From the NCBI GenBank assembly GCA_030149245.1, contig JASBRX010000025.1, positions 1-64,000 of the forward strand: a stretch of DNA of 64,000 nucleotides, written 5' to 3'. The notes beneath the pieces were generated by a model. That model searched no databases, was not told the origin of the DNA, and was given only the letters and a program-made list of their open reading frames with translations. Origin of the DNA: Sphingomonas bacterium (GTDB lineage: Bacteria > Pseudomonadota > Alphaproteobacteria > Sphingomonadales > Sphingomonadaceae). The stretch's first letter is position 1, and every line of letters starts with the position of its first letter. The translations under genes were made by a program, and so were the position numbers. Positions 12,743 through 21,354 of this stretch are shown one piece after another.

Positions 12743-13645
12743 ATGAGCAGAGTAAGCGAAATCCGCTATGTCGGATATGCCGTCACGGCGCTCGAGGAAG
12801 AGCGCGCCTTCTACGCCGATGTGTGGGGGCTTGAGCCGGTTCCGTCGGACGACGGCATGACCTATTTCAAGGCGCAGGGGCATGACGAGCATCATGTCGT
12901 CCGGCTGCGCGAAGCCGACACCAAGCGGATCGACGTGATCGCGCTGGCGGCGGACAGCCGCGCCGATGTCGATGCGCTGCACGCCAAGGTCGCCGCCGCC
13001 GGGTGCCAGATCATCCACGCCCCGCGCGACCTGACCGCGCCGGGCGGCGGCTATGGCTTCCGCTTCTTCTCGCCCGACGGCCTGCCGTTCGAGATTTCGA
13101 GCGACGTCGCACGCGGATCGAGCCGCGAGATGCAGCGCTGGGACGGCGTGCCGCAGAAGATCAGCCACATCGTGCTGCACTCGCCCGATCATCAGGCGAT
13201 GGTGAAGTTCTTCGTCGATGTGCTGGGTTTTCGCGTTAGCGACTGGCTGGGCGATTTCATGTGCTTCCTGCGCTGCAACAGCGCGCACCACCGCATCGCG
13301 ATCCTGCCCGGACCCGCCTGCCTCAACCATGTCGCCTATGACATGCTGACCGTGGACGACATGATGCGCGGCATCAGCCGCCTGCGGAAGAAAGGCACCG
13401 ACATCCGCTGGGGCCCGGGGCGGCACACCGCGGGCAACAACACCTTCAGCTACTTCACCACGCCGAGCGGCTTTGCGGTCGAATATACGTCGGAGCTGGA
13501 GGAGGTCGATTTCGAGACGCATGTCGACAAGGTGCATGTCCCCGGACCGACCGTGATGGACCAGTGGGGCGTCGGCGTCGGCGGCCCGCAGACCATGCCG
13601 CACCCGGAGGCCGATGCTGGCCTGTTTCAGGCGGCGGAGGTCTGA
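12743..13645 (+). CDS. Type I extradiol ring-cleavage dioxygenase (VOC superfamily)
   Basis: The 300-residue product has two vicinal-oxygen-chelate domains as in BphC/catechol 2,3-dioxygenase enzymes. The likely Fe(II) ligands are His142 (ISHIVLHSPD), His196 (LNHVAYDML) and Glu247 (GFAVEYTSE). Second-shell residues also match BphC: His183 in AHHRIA, His228 in GPGRHT and Tyr237 in FSYFTTPSG. It should cleave a catechol-type ring next to the diol. ATG 12743 follows GGAG by eight bases; an upstream in-frame TTG lacks a ribosome site. The gene heads an operon with a C-C hydrolase-like protein (3-bp gap) and an FAH-family protein, a classic meta-cleavage order. The catechol substrate is not known. 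Confidence 0.87.
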   Translation: MSRVSEIRYVGYAVTALEEERAFYADVWGLEPVPSDDGMTYFKAQGHDEHHVVRLREADTKRIDVIALAADSRADVDALHAKVAAAGCQIIHAPRDLTAPGGGYGFRFFSPDGLPFEISSDVARGSSREMQRWDGVPQKISHIVLHSPDHQAMVKFFVDVLGFRVSDWLGDFMCFLRCNSAHHRIAILPGPACLNHVAYDMLTVDDMMRGISRLRKKGTDIRWGPGRHTAGNNTFSYFTTPSGFAVEYTSELEEVDFETHVDKVHVPGPTVMDQWGVGVGGPQTMPHPEADAGLFQAAEV

Positions 13646-13648
13646 TCG

Positions 13649-14806
13649 ATGGCACTCTTCGAGTATTTTCCGAACTATATCTGGAACCTGTCGGTTGCGA
13701 TCGCGCTGGAGAGCGGCGGACGGATCGGCGAGATTGTCGACATGTGCCAGCCGATCAAGGACGCCGCCGCGTCCGGGTCGGACGCAGGCACGCCGCAGTT
13801 CATGGCCAAATGGGTCGAGATGGGCGACAAGCTGATCGGCCTGGCGGACGAGGACGAGGCCGCCGGTCGCGGCTTCTCCGCCTCCGACAAGCTCGAGCGT
13901 GCATCGCTCTACCTGCTCGTCGCCGAGCGGATGCAGGGCCATGGCCATCCCGGCCGCGCCGAAACCTATGCCCGCGCGCTCGACACCTTTGCGCGTTCGA
14001 CCCGGCTGGGGTCGATCAATCGCGAGCGGGTCGAAATCCCGCTCAGCACCGGCACCATGCCCGCGCTCTACACCCGCGCCGAAGGGCCAGGGCCGCATCC
14101 CGTCGTGGTCTATTGCAACGGCCTCGATAGCTGCAAGGAGCTGCTCTACTGGTCGCGCCTGCCCGAGGCTTTGGCGAAGCGCGGCATCTCGACCCTGTGC
14201 GTCGACCAGCCCGGAACCGGTGAGGCGCTGCGCCTTCAGAACCTGCCCGTCGATCCGCATAGCGAGAACTGGGCGAGCAAGGCGATCGACTGGCTCGAGA
14301 CCCAGCCCGATGTCGATCCCAAGCGGATCGGCATGACCGGCATTTCGCTCGGCGGCCATTTCGCGCCGCGCGCAGTCGCCTATGAACCGCGTTTTGCCAG
14401 CGGTGCATGCTGGGGCGCGAACCATAATTGGGCCGAGGTGCAGCAGAAGCGCCTGAAGCGCGAAGGCGAGAATCCCGTCCCGCATTACTGGGCGCACGTG
14501 ATCTGGGCGTTCGGTGCGAAGGACATGGACGACTTCCTCGCCAAGGCGGAGGACATGAACCTCAACGGCCATATGGGCGGGGTGAAGGTTCCCTTCCTCG
14601 TGACGCACGGGGCGAAGGACCGCCAGATCAGCGTCGATTATGCGCAGGACTGTTACGACCAACTGATCAACTCACCGCGCCGCGAATTGAAGCTGTTCAC
14701 CGACCGTGAGGGCGGGGTCGAGCATGTCGGGGCGGACAATATGAGCTTCGGCCGCGACTATATCGCCGACTGGTTCGCCGACACGCTTGGCGGGAAGCTG
14801 TCCTGA
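13649..14806 (+). CDS. Alpha/beta hydrolase, 2,6-dihydroxypseudooxynicotine hydrolase-like
   Basis: The 385-residue product has a helical N-terminal cap of about 125 residues and then an alpha/beta hydrolase domain with Ser233 (GISLGG), Asp324 (VTHGAKDRQ) and His359 (GGVEHVGAD). This layout and length match the FrsA / 2,6-dihydroxypseudooxynicotine hydrolase group, which breaks C-C bonds in ketone-type ring substrates. It is three bases downstream of the extradiol dioxygenase and overlaps the FAH gene (TGATG), so it likely hydrolyses the ring-cleavage product or a side chain of the ring. The exact bond cut is inference. Confidence 0.82.
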   Translation: MALFEYFPNYIWNLSVAIALESGGRIGEIVDMCQPIKDAAASGSDAGTPQFMAKWVEMGDKLIGLADEDEAAGRGFSASDKLERASLYLLVAERMQGHGHPGRAETYARALDTFARSTRLGSINRERVEIPLSTGTMPALYTRAEGPGPHPVVVYCNGLDSCKELLYWSRLPEALAKRGISTLCVDQPGTGEALRLQNLPVDPHSENWASKAIDWLETQPDVDPKRIGMTGISLGGHFAPRAVAYEPRFASGACWGANHNWAEVQQKRLKREGENPVPHYWAHVIWAFGAKDMDDFLAKAEDMNLNGHMGGVKVPFLVTHGAKDRQISVDYAQDCYDQLINSPRRELKLFTDREGGVEHVGADNMSFGRDYIADWFADTLGGKLS

Positions 14807-15756
14807 TGCGGCTCGCGACACTGCGGCGCGGCGGGCGCGACGGGACGTTGGTGGCGGTCAGCCGCGACGGCGCGCGGGTCGCGCCGGTTGCGGGCTATGC
14901 GACGTTGCAAGCTGCGCTCGACGATTGGGATGCGGCACAACCCGCGTTGCAGGCTGCGACTGAGGCAGCTGAAAGCGGGGAGGTTGTCCAGCCGGACGAT
15001 TTCGCCGCGCCGCTGCCGCGCGCGTGGCAATGGCTCGACGGATCGGCCTTCGCCAATCACGGCGCGCTGATGCAGCTCGCCTTCGGCCATTCGCCGATCG
15101 AGACCGACCTGCCGCTGATGTATCAAGGGATGAGCCACGAATTCATCGCCCCGACCGCCGATGTGCCGCTCCCCAGCGAAGCCGACGGCATCGATTTCGA
15201 GGGCGAGTTCGGCGTCATCACCGGCGACGTGCCGATGGGCTGTTCGGCCGATGAGGCACTTGCCTATGTCCGACTGGTGGTGCTGATCAACGACTGGTCG
15301 CTGCGCGCGATCGCGATCCCCGAAATGAAGACCGGCTTTGGCTGGGTTCAGGCCAAGCCCGCATGCAGCGTCGCGCCGTTCGCGGTGACGCCCAACGCGC
15401 TGGGCGATGCCTGGCGCGATGGCCGCGTGCATTTACCGCTGACGGTCGAGGTCGATGGCCAATGGTTCGGCAACCCCAATGGCGCGGCGATGGGCTATGG
15501 CTTTCACGAGCTGATCGCGCATGCCGCACGCACCCGCTCGCTGCCCGCCGGCACCATCATCGGTTCGGGCACGGTATCGAACGCGGAGCATGAGACGGTC
15601 GGGTCGACCTGCATGTCCGAGCGCCGTGCGATCGAAATGATCGCCCATGGCGCGCCGCAGACACCGTTCCTGTCCTTCGGCAGCCGTGTCGCGATGCGGG
15701 CAGGCGAGGGGGTGTCGCCCTTCGGCGCGATCGATCAGCGCGTGGTGAAGGGGTAA
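14806..15756 (+). CDS. Fumarylacetoacetate hydrolase-family protein
   Basis: The 316-residue product has the FAH fold with the metal site E132 and E134 (FEGEFGVIT) and D163 (NDWSLR), an N-terminal small domain, and the C-terminal block GTIIGSGTVSNAE. The family covers fumarylacetoacetases, 2-hydroxypentadienoate hydratases and acylpyruvases. It shares one base with the stop of the upstream hydrolase (TGATG), indicating translational coupling. In this operon it most likely hydrates or hydrolyses the last acyclic intermediate. It is shorter than true FahA (about 420 residues), so a hydratase or acylpyruvase role is favoured. Confidence 0.88.
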   Translation: MRLATLRRGGRDGTLVAVSRDGARVAPVAGYATLQAALDDWDAAQPALQAATEAAESGEVVQPDDFAAPLPRAWQWLDGSAFANHGALMQLAFGHSPIETDLPLMYQGMSHEFIAPTADVPLPSEADGIDFEGEFGVITGDVPMGCSADEALAYVRLVVLINDWSLRAIAIPEMKTGFGWVQAKPACSVAPFAVTPNALGDAWRDGRVHLPLTVEVDGQWFGNPNGAAMGYGFHELIAHAARTRSLPAGTIIGSGTVSNAEHETVGSTCMSERRAIEMIAHGAPQTPFLSFGSRVAMRAGEGVSPFGAIDQRVVKG

Positions 15757-15769
15757 CTCCCAACATCCG

Positions 15770-15854
15770 TTTGTGCTGAGCCTGTCGAAGGGCCTCATCC
15801 CGCCCTCACTGAGCGCGGGACTGGCGCTTCGACAAGCTCAGCACAAACGGAGGT
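15770..15854. repeat. REP-type inverted pair (TTCGACAAGCTCAG family), copy 1
   Basis: CCGTTTGTGCTGAGCCTGTCGAAG at the left and CTTCGACAAGCTCAGCACAAACGG-type at the right face each other (quoted as motif ends only: CCGTTTGTGCTGAGC ... GCTCAGCACAAACGG). Similar pairs lie at 24740-24822 and 30221-30302. The pair separates two convergent operons, where it may stop read-through from both sides. Confidence 0.85.
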
Positions 15855-15863
15855 TAGCTGCCC

Positions 15864-16637
15864 TCAACTCCCGTCCGAAATCAGCGTCCCGCCATCGACC
15901 ACGATTGTCTGGCCGGTGGTAAACCCACCCGCATCGCTGGCGAGATAAAGCGCGGTCGCCGCAACCTCGTCCGGCGTCCCCGCGCGACGTAGCGGGGTCA
16001 TGCCCAGCCGCCGCGCGGCGCGCTCCGGGCTCGACAGGATCGCGCCCGCCCAGTCGGTCTCGATCAGCCCCGGCGCAATCGCATTGGCGCGCACCCCGGA
16101 CGGCCCCCATTCGACCGCGAGGTTGCGCGCAAGCTGCGCCAACGCCGCCTTGGTCATCCCGTAATGCCCCAGCATCGCATTGCCGCGCAGCCCGGCGATG
16201 CTCGACAGCAGGACGATGCTCCCCCGCCCGCGCGCCGCCATTGCCGGGGCGACATGCCCGGTCAACCGCAGCGGATGGAGCAGGTTGATCGCATAGAGCC
16301 GCTCGCGGTCATCTTCGGACATCACGTGCAGTGGCGACGCCTGCCCCGCAATCCCGGCATTGCAGACGAGAATGTCGATGCCGCCCGTCCGCGCCTCGGC
16401 GTTCTCAGCGAGGCGCGCGATCGCCGCCGCATCGCCGACATCGGTCGGCATCGAGATGCCGCCCAGCTCTTCGGCCAGCGCATCGCACGCCGCCGCGTCG
16501 ATATCGGCCAGCACCAGCCGCGCGCCCGCGCCCGCGAAAAGCCGCGCAATCGCCAACCCGATCCCGCGCACCGGCCCGGTGATCAGCGCGGTGCGCCCGT
16601 CGAGGCGAAAGGCGGCAAGGGGATCAGAGGTCGGCAA
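15864..16637 (-). CDS. Short-chain dehydrogenase/reductase
   Basis: The 257-residue product is a classical SDR: cofactor motif TGPVRGIG near residue 20, NAG at CNAGIAG near residue 92, catalytic Ser in LLSSIAG and YxxxK in YGMTK near 160. The ending VVDGGTLISDG is typical of NAD(P)-dependent alcohol or dihydrodiol dehydrogenases. It is the last gene of the seven-gene operon and overlaps the end of the epimerase-like gene by 14 bp. It probably oxidises an alcohol formed in the same pathway. Confidence 0.88.
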   Translation of the reverse strand: MPTSDPLAAFRLDGRTALITGPVRGIGLAIARLFAGAGARLVLADIDAAACDALAEELGGISMPTDVGDAAAIARLAENAEARTGGIDILVCNAGIAGQASPLHVMSEDDRERLYAINLLHPLRLTGHVAPAMAARGRGSIVLLSSIAGLRGNAMLGHYGMTKAALAQLARNLAVEWGPSGVRANAIAPGLIETDWAGAILSSPERAARRLGMTPLRRAGTPDEVAATALYLASDAGGFTTGQTIVVDGGTLISDGS

Positions 16638-17517
16638 GCACCGTCTCCACCAATTGCGTCAGGCCGCCATCATGCCGAAAGCCAAGCGAATCCGCGCGCG
16701 CGGTGGTCAGGTCGGGATAGCTGCCGAATGTCGCGCGCGTTGCCGGGATCTCCTCGAACCGGATGCCCGACACATCGCCATGGCCCGCCAGTTCGGCGAC
16801 CAGATCGCCGATCGTAACGCGCAGCGCGGGAAGCGTCACCGCCTCCTGCGCTGTCCGCTCGCCCAGTGCCGCCGCCACCAGATTGGCCGCGCAGCAGCGC
16901 ACCGACATCAGCCAGCTGGCGGCGTCCACCGCAACCGGCACGCACAGCGGCGTTCCGGCCAACGCGGTGTGGAAGATGTCGCTGAGAAATGCCGATCCGA
17001 ACCCGCCGGCTGCTGCAGGGCGCGCGACGATGCCGGGCAGGCGCAGCGCAACGCCGCTCACCGCGTCGCGCCGCACTGCATCGGCAAAGGCCAGCTCTAC
17101 CATCCGCTTATGTGTGCCATAAACACTGGTCGGTGCCGGGACCGTTGCGTCGTCCACCGGATCGGGCAGCATGCCACCGAACACTGCGATCGACCCGGCG
17201 ATCACCAGCCGGCGTCCCCGCATCGCCTCAATCAGCGCCAATGGCACATCAAGGTTGATCGCCCGTGACGCTTCGGGATCCCGCTCGGCAGCTCCGCCCG
17301 GCAGCGCTGCGAGGTGCAGCACCGCATCGACGCGCGGCGCGGTCAGCGCGGCGATCACCGCCGGGTCGGTCAGGTCGCCCGCAAGCGTCTCATGCCCATC
17401 GAGTCCCGCGACCTCCCGGTCGGCGAGGAGCAGTTCGACTTCGGGATGCCGCTCGGCAAGCTGGCGCACGACCGCCCGGCCGACGAACCCCGCCGCACCG
17501 GTGATCGCGAGCAACAT
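16624..17517 (-). CDS. NAD-dependent epimerase/dehydratase, DenD-like
   Basis: The 297-residue product is an extended SDR: ITGAAGFVG at the start, LHLAALPGGAAE near residue 75, IAGSIAVFGG, and YGTHK as the catalytic YxxxK near 138. The pattern around PTSVYGTHK and RLPGIVARP resembles D-erythronate dehydrogenase (DenD) proteins. ATG 17517 is chosen because it overlaps the cupin stop (TAATG) and starts directly in the nucleotide-binding strand. It probably oxidises a hydroxy acid; the substrate is not evident. Confidence 0.83.
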   Translation of the reverse strand: MLLAITGAAGFVGRAVVRQLAERHPEVELLLADREVAGLDGHETLAGDLTDPAVIAALTAPRVDAVLHLAALPGGAAERDPEASRAINLDVPLALIEAMRGRRLVIAGSIAVFGGMLPDPVDDATVPAPTSVYGTHKRMVELAFADAVRRDAVSGVALRLPGIVARPAAAGGFGSAFLSDIFHTALAGTPLCVPVAVDAASWLMSVRCCAANLVAAALGERTAQEAVTLPALRVTIGDLVAELAGHGDVSGIRFEEIPATRATFGSYPDLTTARADSLGFRHDGGLTQLVETVLADL

Positions 17518-18083
17518 TACCGCTTCAGCTCGGGCGCAAATTCGCCGTCGATCAGGATGAAGGCGATCCGGCAATTGGCGTCCGACCGGTTCGACCAGCC
17601 ATGATTGGTGCCGCGCTGGATCACGATGTCGCCCGCGCGCACGGTGGTCTCGCCCTCGTCCATGATCAGGACCAGCTCGCCCTCCAGCACGATGCCGTAA
17701 TCGATCGTCTCGGTGCGGTGCATCAGCGCGTGGCGGCTACCCTCGCCAGAATGCGCCGATGCGTCGCCCGCGCCGACCTCGGCGAAATGCGCCTGCGCCT
17801 CTTCGGGCGACATGGTGCGGATCTCGTCGCTCTCGGGCGGGATGTCGAGCACGCGGATGCGGGTGCCGCCCTTGGGCGGGGCGAGCTTGATGCCGTCCTC
17901 ATGCGGTTCACCCGACGCGGCGTCGAGCAGGGCGGGGGTCGACTGGGTGTTCCAGATTTCGTGGAACATCGGCCCCGACGGTCCGCCGATCTGCTGCACG
18001 CGCGGCGCTGCGCCATCCTCCTGGATGATCGCGCGGCCGCTGGCATCATGGCCGGTAACAACGCGGCGAACGGGCTTGGTCAT
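17517..18083 (-). CDS. Cupin-domain protein
   Basis: The 188-residue product has a C-terminal cupin barrel with motif 1 around ETIDYGIVLEGELVLIMDEGE and motif 2 around GDIVIQRGTNHGWSNRS. The metal site is partly degenerate, since motif 1 lacks the usual two histidines although a nearby HRTETIDY supplies one. Small cupins of this kind occur in aromatic catabolic operons as isomerases, dioxygenases or sensors. Two in-frame ATGs are available; the second (18083) stands seven bases after AAGGAG and is preferred. It lies between the MFS gene and the DenD-like gene in a tight operon. Confidence 0.78.
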   Translation of the reverse strand: MTKPVRRVVTGHDASGRAIIQEDGAAPRVQQIGGPSGPMFHEIWNTQSTPALLDAASGEPHEDGIKLAPPKGGTRIRVLDIPPESDEIRTMSPEEAQAHFAEVGAGDASAHSGEGSRHALMHRTETIDYGIVLEGELVLIMDEGETTVRAGDIVIQRGTNHGWSNRSDANCRIAFILIDGEFAPELKR

Positions 18084-18085
18084 GT

Positions 18086-19246
18086 TCATGCTCCTTGAGT
18101 GGCAACGCCGCGACGCAGCAGCGCGATGACCGCACCGACACCAGCCGCAGCGGCATAGAAAAGAAAGACGCCCGACAGGCCGCCGAGCACGCCCGACAGC
18201 GCGACCGCGACGATCGGCGCGACGAACTGGGCGAGGAAGAAGGATCCGGTCCACACCCCCGTCCCGCGCCCGCGCGTCTCGGGCGGCAGGCGGCGCAGCA
18301 CCCAGGCGAGCATCGTCGGGAGCATCAGGCCATTGCCGATCGAGATCACCACCGCGCACGCAGCGGTCAGCGCAAAGCTGGTCGACAGGCCGATCCCGAC
18401 ATAGCCGAGCGCAACCAGCGGCAGCCCGATCGACAGCAACGTCTCGCCCGACCAGCCCTTGAGCCGCCCGAACAGCATCGACCCCGCCATCACGCCGAGA
18501 TTGGCGGCCGCACCTGCCAGCCCGATCGTGGCGGGGGAGGTGACCCCGGTCGCCTCGATCACCGGACCCAACTGAACGATCAGCGTGTAGAACAGCATCC
18601 CAATGCCGAAGGTGATCGCGACCAGCAGCGCGATACCCTGTGCCTTGCCCGCAGCGGCCGGTGCAGCCGCGGCAGACTTGGCCGGTTCAAACAGGATCAG
18701 CGCTGCGGCGAGCGCGACCGGCAGCGCCAGCAGATACAGCCAGAACGGCCCGCGCGACCCCAAAGCCTCGCCCAGCGCGCCGCCCGCTGCGATCAGCACG
18801 ATCGCGCTGACGCTGGCGGTGGCGATCTGGATCGATACCCAGCGTTCGCGCCGCTCGCCGGTGAAGTAATCGCCAACCAGCGCCGTCGCGACGGTCATGA
18901 TGATCGCCTCGGTCACCCCCAGCGCCACGCGCGCGGCGAGGATCATGCGCAGATCGTCGAGCAGCAGCGGCAGCAGTCCGAACCCGGCATAGCCGACCAG
19001 CGCGGTAATCAGCAGCCGCTTGCGCCCGAGCTTGTCCGACAGCCAGCCGGCGACCGGCGAAAACAGCGCCACGCACAGCGCCGGAATCGTCAGCGCCATC
19101 GGGACCAGCACCGCCGCGCCCGGCACGCCCGCGAACTCGCGCAGCAACAGCGGCAGCACCGGCACCAGCGCGATGATCGCCATGGTCGGCATCACCGCGG
19201 TGAGCATCAGGATCACGCCATGCCGGGTCGTTGCGTGCTGGGTCAT
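18086..19246 (-). CDS. Major facilitator superfamily transporter
   Basis: The 386-residue product has about twelve hydrophobic segments and the MFS loop signature GWLSDKLGRKRLL between helices 2 and 3 (near residue 70). ATG 19246 follows GAGGGAAA by a suitable gap. It sits in the operon with an outer-membrane TonB receptor, so the two may form an uptake route across both membranes for the pathway substrate; export is possible too. Confidence 0.87.
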   Translation of the reverse strand: MTQHATTRHGVILMLTAVMPTMAIIALVPVLPLLLREFAGVPGAAVLVPMALTIPALCVALFSPVAGWLSDKLGRKRLLITALVGYAGFGLLPLLLDDLRMILAARVALGVTEAIIMTVATALVGDYFTGERRERWVSIQIATASVSAIVLIAAGGALGEALGSRGPFWLYLLALPVALAAALILFEPAKSAAAAPAAAGKAQGIALLVAITFGIGMLFYTLIVQLGPVIEATGVTSPATIGLAGAAANLGVMAGSMLFGRLKGWSGETLLSIGLPLVALGYVGIGLSTSFALTAACAVVISIGNGLMLPTMLAWVLRRLPPETRGRGTGVWTGSFFLAQFVAPIVAVALSGVLGGLSGVFLFYAAAAGVGAVIALLRRGVATQGA

Positions 19247-19256
19247 GTCATTTCCC

Positions 19257-20372
19257 TCAGATCGGTTCCGCGACGACTTGGAACATCTCATGCGTCGCCT
19301 TGGCATTATCGACCGGCGGCCCCTTGCCGATCTGGCCCATGCAGATCGCCAGGCTGGAGCGGACGATATAGGCGCAGCGATCGAAGCGGCGGTTGCGGTA
19401 AGCTGTCAGCGCGGTCTCGACATCGTCATGGCGAACCAGCTCCTCGGCCAGCACCAGGCTGTCCTCGATCGCCATGCCCGCGCCTTGACCCAGATGCGGG
19501 GTGGTCGCGTGCACCGCATCGCCGAGCAAAGCGATCCGCCCGCGATGCCACTCACCCTCGACCAGCATGCCTTCGAGCGGGCGGTAGACGACGCCATCAT
19601 CGTCGGTGACCAGTTCTGACAGTTCGCGGATATAGGGTGCGCAATTCGCCATCTTCGAGCGCATGACCGCTGCCAGCCCCTCACGCGGGTAGCGCGGATT
19701 GTCCGGCTCGGGCGTGGTGACATAGATGTACATCAGGCTTTCCGACACCGGCACCAGCCCGACGCCGGTCGGCCCGTTATAGACGTGCAGCGCGTCGAGA
19801 TCGGCGGGGCGCGGCAGGTTATAGCGCCACACCGCCTGCCCGGTGAATTGCGGCCCCGCCAGTTCTGGGAACAACGCCGCACGCGTCTGTGAATAGACGC
19901 CATCGGCCCCGATCACGAGGTCGAAGCGGGCTTGCTCGCCATTCGACAGTGTCGCATCGACGCCCTTGCCATCGTCCCGCAGATGCGTCGCGGTGACGCC
20001 CAGCAGCACTTTCGCGCCGCTGGCGATCGTGCGGTCGCCCAGAATCTTGTGCAGCGCCGGGCGGGCGATCCCCATATTGGCGGGATAGCCGTCGACCAGC
20101 CGCGGGGTCGGCACGCGCGCGACCTTGACCCCCGTCGGCGTGAAAATCTCGACCGCATCGAACCCGACGCCGGATGCCACATATTCGTCGATCAGCCCGA
20201 GCTGCGCCATCGCGCGGATCACGTTCGATTGCTGGATGATGCCGACGCCATAGACCGACCAGTCGGGATCGCGCTCGATCACCGTGACGTCGAAGCCCTT
20301 GGCGCGCAGCGCGATCGCGGCGGTCAGGCCGCCAATGCCGCCGCCGATGACGAGAATGGTACCGGAATTCAT
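19257..20372 (-). CDS. FAD-dependent aromatic-ring monooxygenase (PHBH/salicylate-hydroxylase type)
   Basis: The 371-residue product carries the three flavoprotein hydroxylase signatures: GGGIGGLTAAIAL near residue 10, the DG motif LVIGADGVYSQTR near 158, and GD motif RIALLGDAVHATTPHLGQG near 283. Members add one oxygen to phenolic rings using NAD(P)H and O2. It lies 10 bp from the MFS gene and is co-transcribed with the receptor and dehydrogenases. In the pathway it could convert a demethylated phenol into the diol needed by the extradiol dioxygenase; this order is inference. Confidence 0.87.
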   Translation of the reverse strand: MNSGTILVIGGGIGGLTAAIALRAKGFDVTVIERDPDWSVYGVGIIQQSNVIRAMAQLGLIDEYVASGVGFDAVEIFTPTGVKVARVPTPRLVDGYPANMGIARPALHKILGDRTIASGAKVLLGVTATHLRDDGKGVDATLSNGEQARFDLVIGADGVYSQTRAALFPELAGPQFTGQAVWRYNLPRPADLDALHVYNGPTGVGLVPVSESLMYIYVTTPEPDNPRYPREGLAAVMRSKMANCAPYIRELSELVTDDDGVVYRPLEGMLVEGEWHRGRIALLGDAVHATTPHLGQGAGMAIEDSLVLAEELVRHDDVETALTAYRNRRFDRCAYIVRSSLAICMGQIGKGPPVDNAKATHEMFQVVAEPI

Positions 20373-20382
20373 GTCTGTTCTC

Positions 20383-21354
20383 TCAGAAACGGTCGAGATC
20401 GTTGGCGAGGGTGATCGGCCCGGCGAAGCGCGCGCGGACTTGCGCGATATAGCCCCGGGTGCGGACCGGATCGGGCGTGCCGCCGGCGAAATGGGTAATG
20501 ACCACCGCCTTGACCCCGGCGCGCGCAGCGAGGTCGCCGACCGCCTCGGGCGTCAGGTGATGGGTGGACAGATGCTGCTCCAGCTTCTGCTTGGCCGGGG
20601 CCGGCATGTTCGGCGAGTTGCGCGCGACCGTGGCCATCGTCGCGGCCATGTCGATCATCTCGCTGACCAGCAAATCCGCGCCCTTGGCAAGCTTCTCCAC
20701 CGCCGCGCTCGGCCCGGTGTCGCCGGTATAGACGATCGAGCGGCCGGGCAGGTCGAAGCGCAGCGACAGCGACTTGTAGTTGCGGTCCTCGACGCTGCCG
20801 GGCGCGAAGTCGTAATGGCTGTTCTGCGCCGCGGTCACGGTCATGCCGTCGACCGTCATCTTGTCGCCATCGGTCAGCTCGATCACGGTGACGGTATCGG
20901 CGGGCGGTGCCCAGGGCTGGCCCGGAATGCCATAGCCGACCCGCGCCGCCGGCTGCATCGACGCGACCATGCCCGCGACCAGCTCGCGCGTGCCCGGCGG
21001 GCCATAAACGGTCAGCTTTTCGGCGACATTGGTCTGGTTGCGCAGCCCCAGCACCGCCGACAGGCCGCCGGTATGGTCGGTGTGGAGATGGCTCAGGAAC
21101 ACCGCACGCACGCGGGGCAGCTGATAGCCCGCCTTGGTCAGCTGCTGCACCGTGCCGTCCCCGGCATCGACCAGATAGACGCGCCCGTCATGCACCAGTG
21201 CGTTGGCGGGCTGGGACCGGTCGCGGCTCGCCACCGGCCCGCCCATCGTGCCGAGCGTGATGAACGCATCGCCTTGGGGCGGCGTTTGCTGTGCGGTGGC
21301 GGGCGATGCCGCGAGTGCCGCCGCAACTGCCAGCTCCAGAAGCGACGCGCGCAT
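20383..21354 (-). CDS. Exported metallo-beta-lactamase-fold hydrolase
   Basis: The 323-residue product begins with a signal peptide (hydrophobic AVAAALAASPATAQ, cleavage after AQ). The metal motif is HLHTDHTGG near residue 90, with further ligands in NSHYD, YTGDTGP and THFAGG. This is the tRNase Z/arylsulfatase-like branch of the fold, so a periplasmic esterase, lactonase or arylsulfatase role is plausible. The start overlaps the TonB receptor stop by one base (TGATG). It may release the aromatic from an ester or sulfate after outer-membrane uptake. Confidence 0.85.
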   Translation of the reverse strand: MRASLLELAVAAALAASPATAQQTPPQGDAFITLGTMGGPVASRDRSQPANALVHDGRVYLVDAGDGTVQQLTKAGYQLPRVRAVFLSHLHTDHTGGLSAVLGLRNQTNVAEKLTVYGPPGTRELVAGMVASMQPAARVGYGIPGQPWAPPADTVTVIELTDGDKMTVDGMTVTAAQNSHYDFAPGSVEDRNYKSLSLRFDLPGRSIVYTGDTGPSAAVEKLAKGADLLVSEMIDMAATMATVARNSPNMPAPAKQKLEQHLSTHHLTPEAVGDLAARAGVKAVVITHFAGGTPDPVRTRGYIAQVRARFAGPITLANDLDRF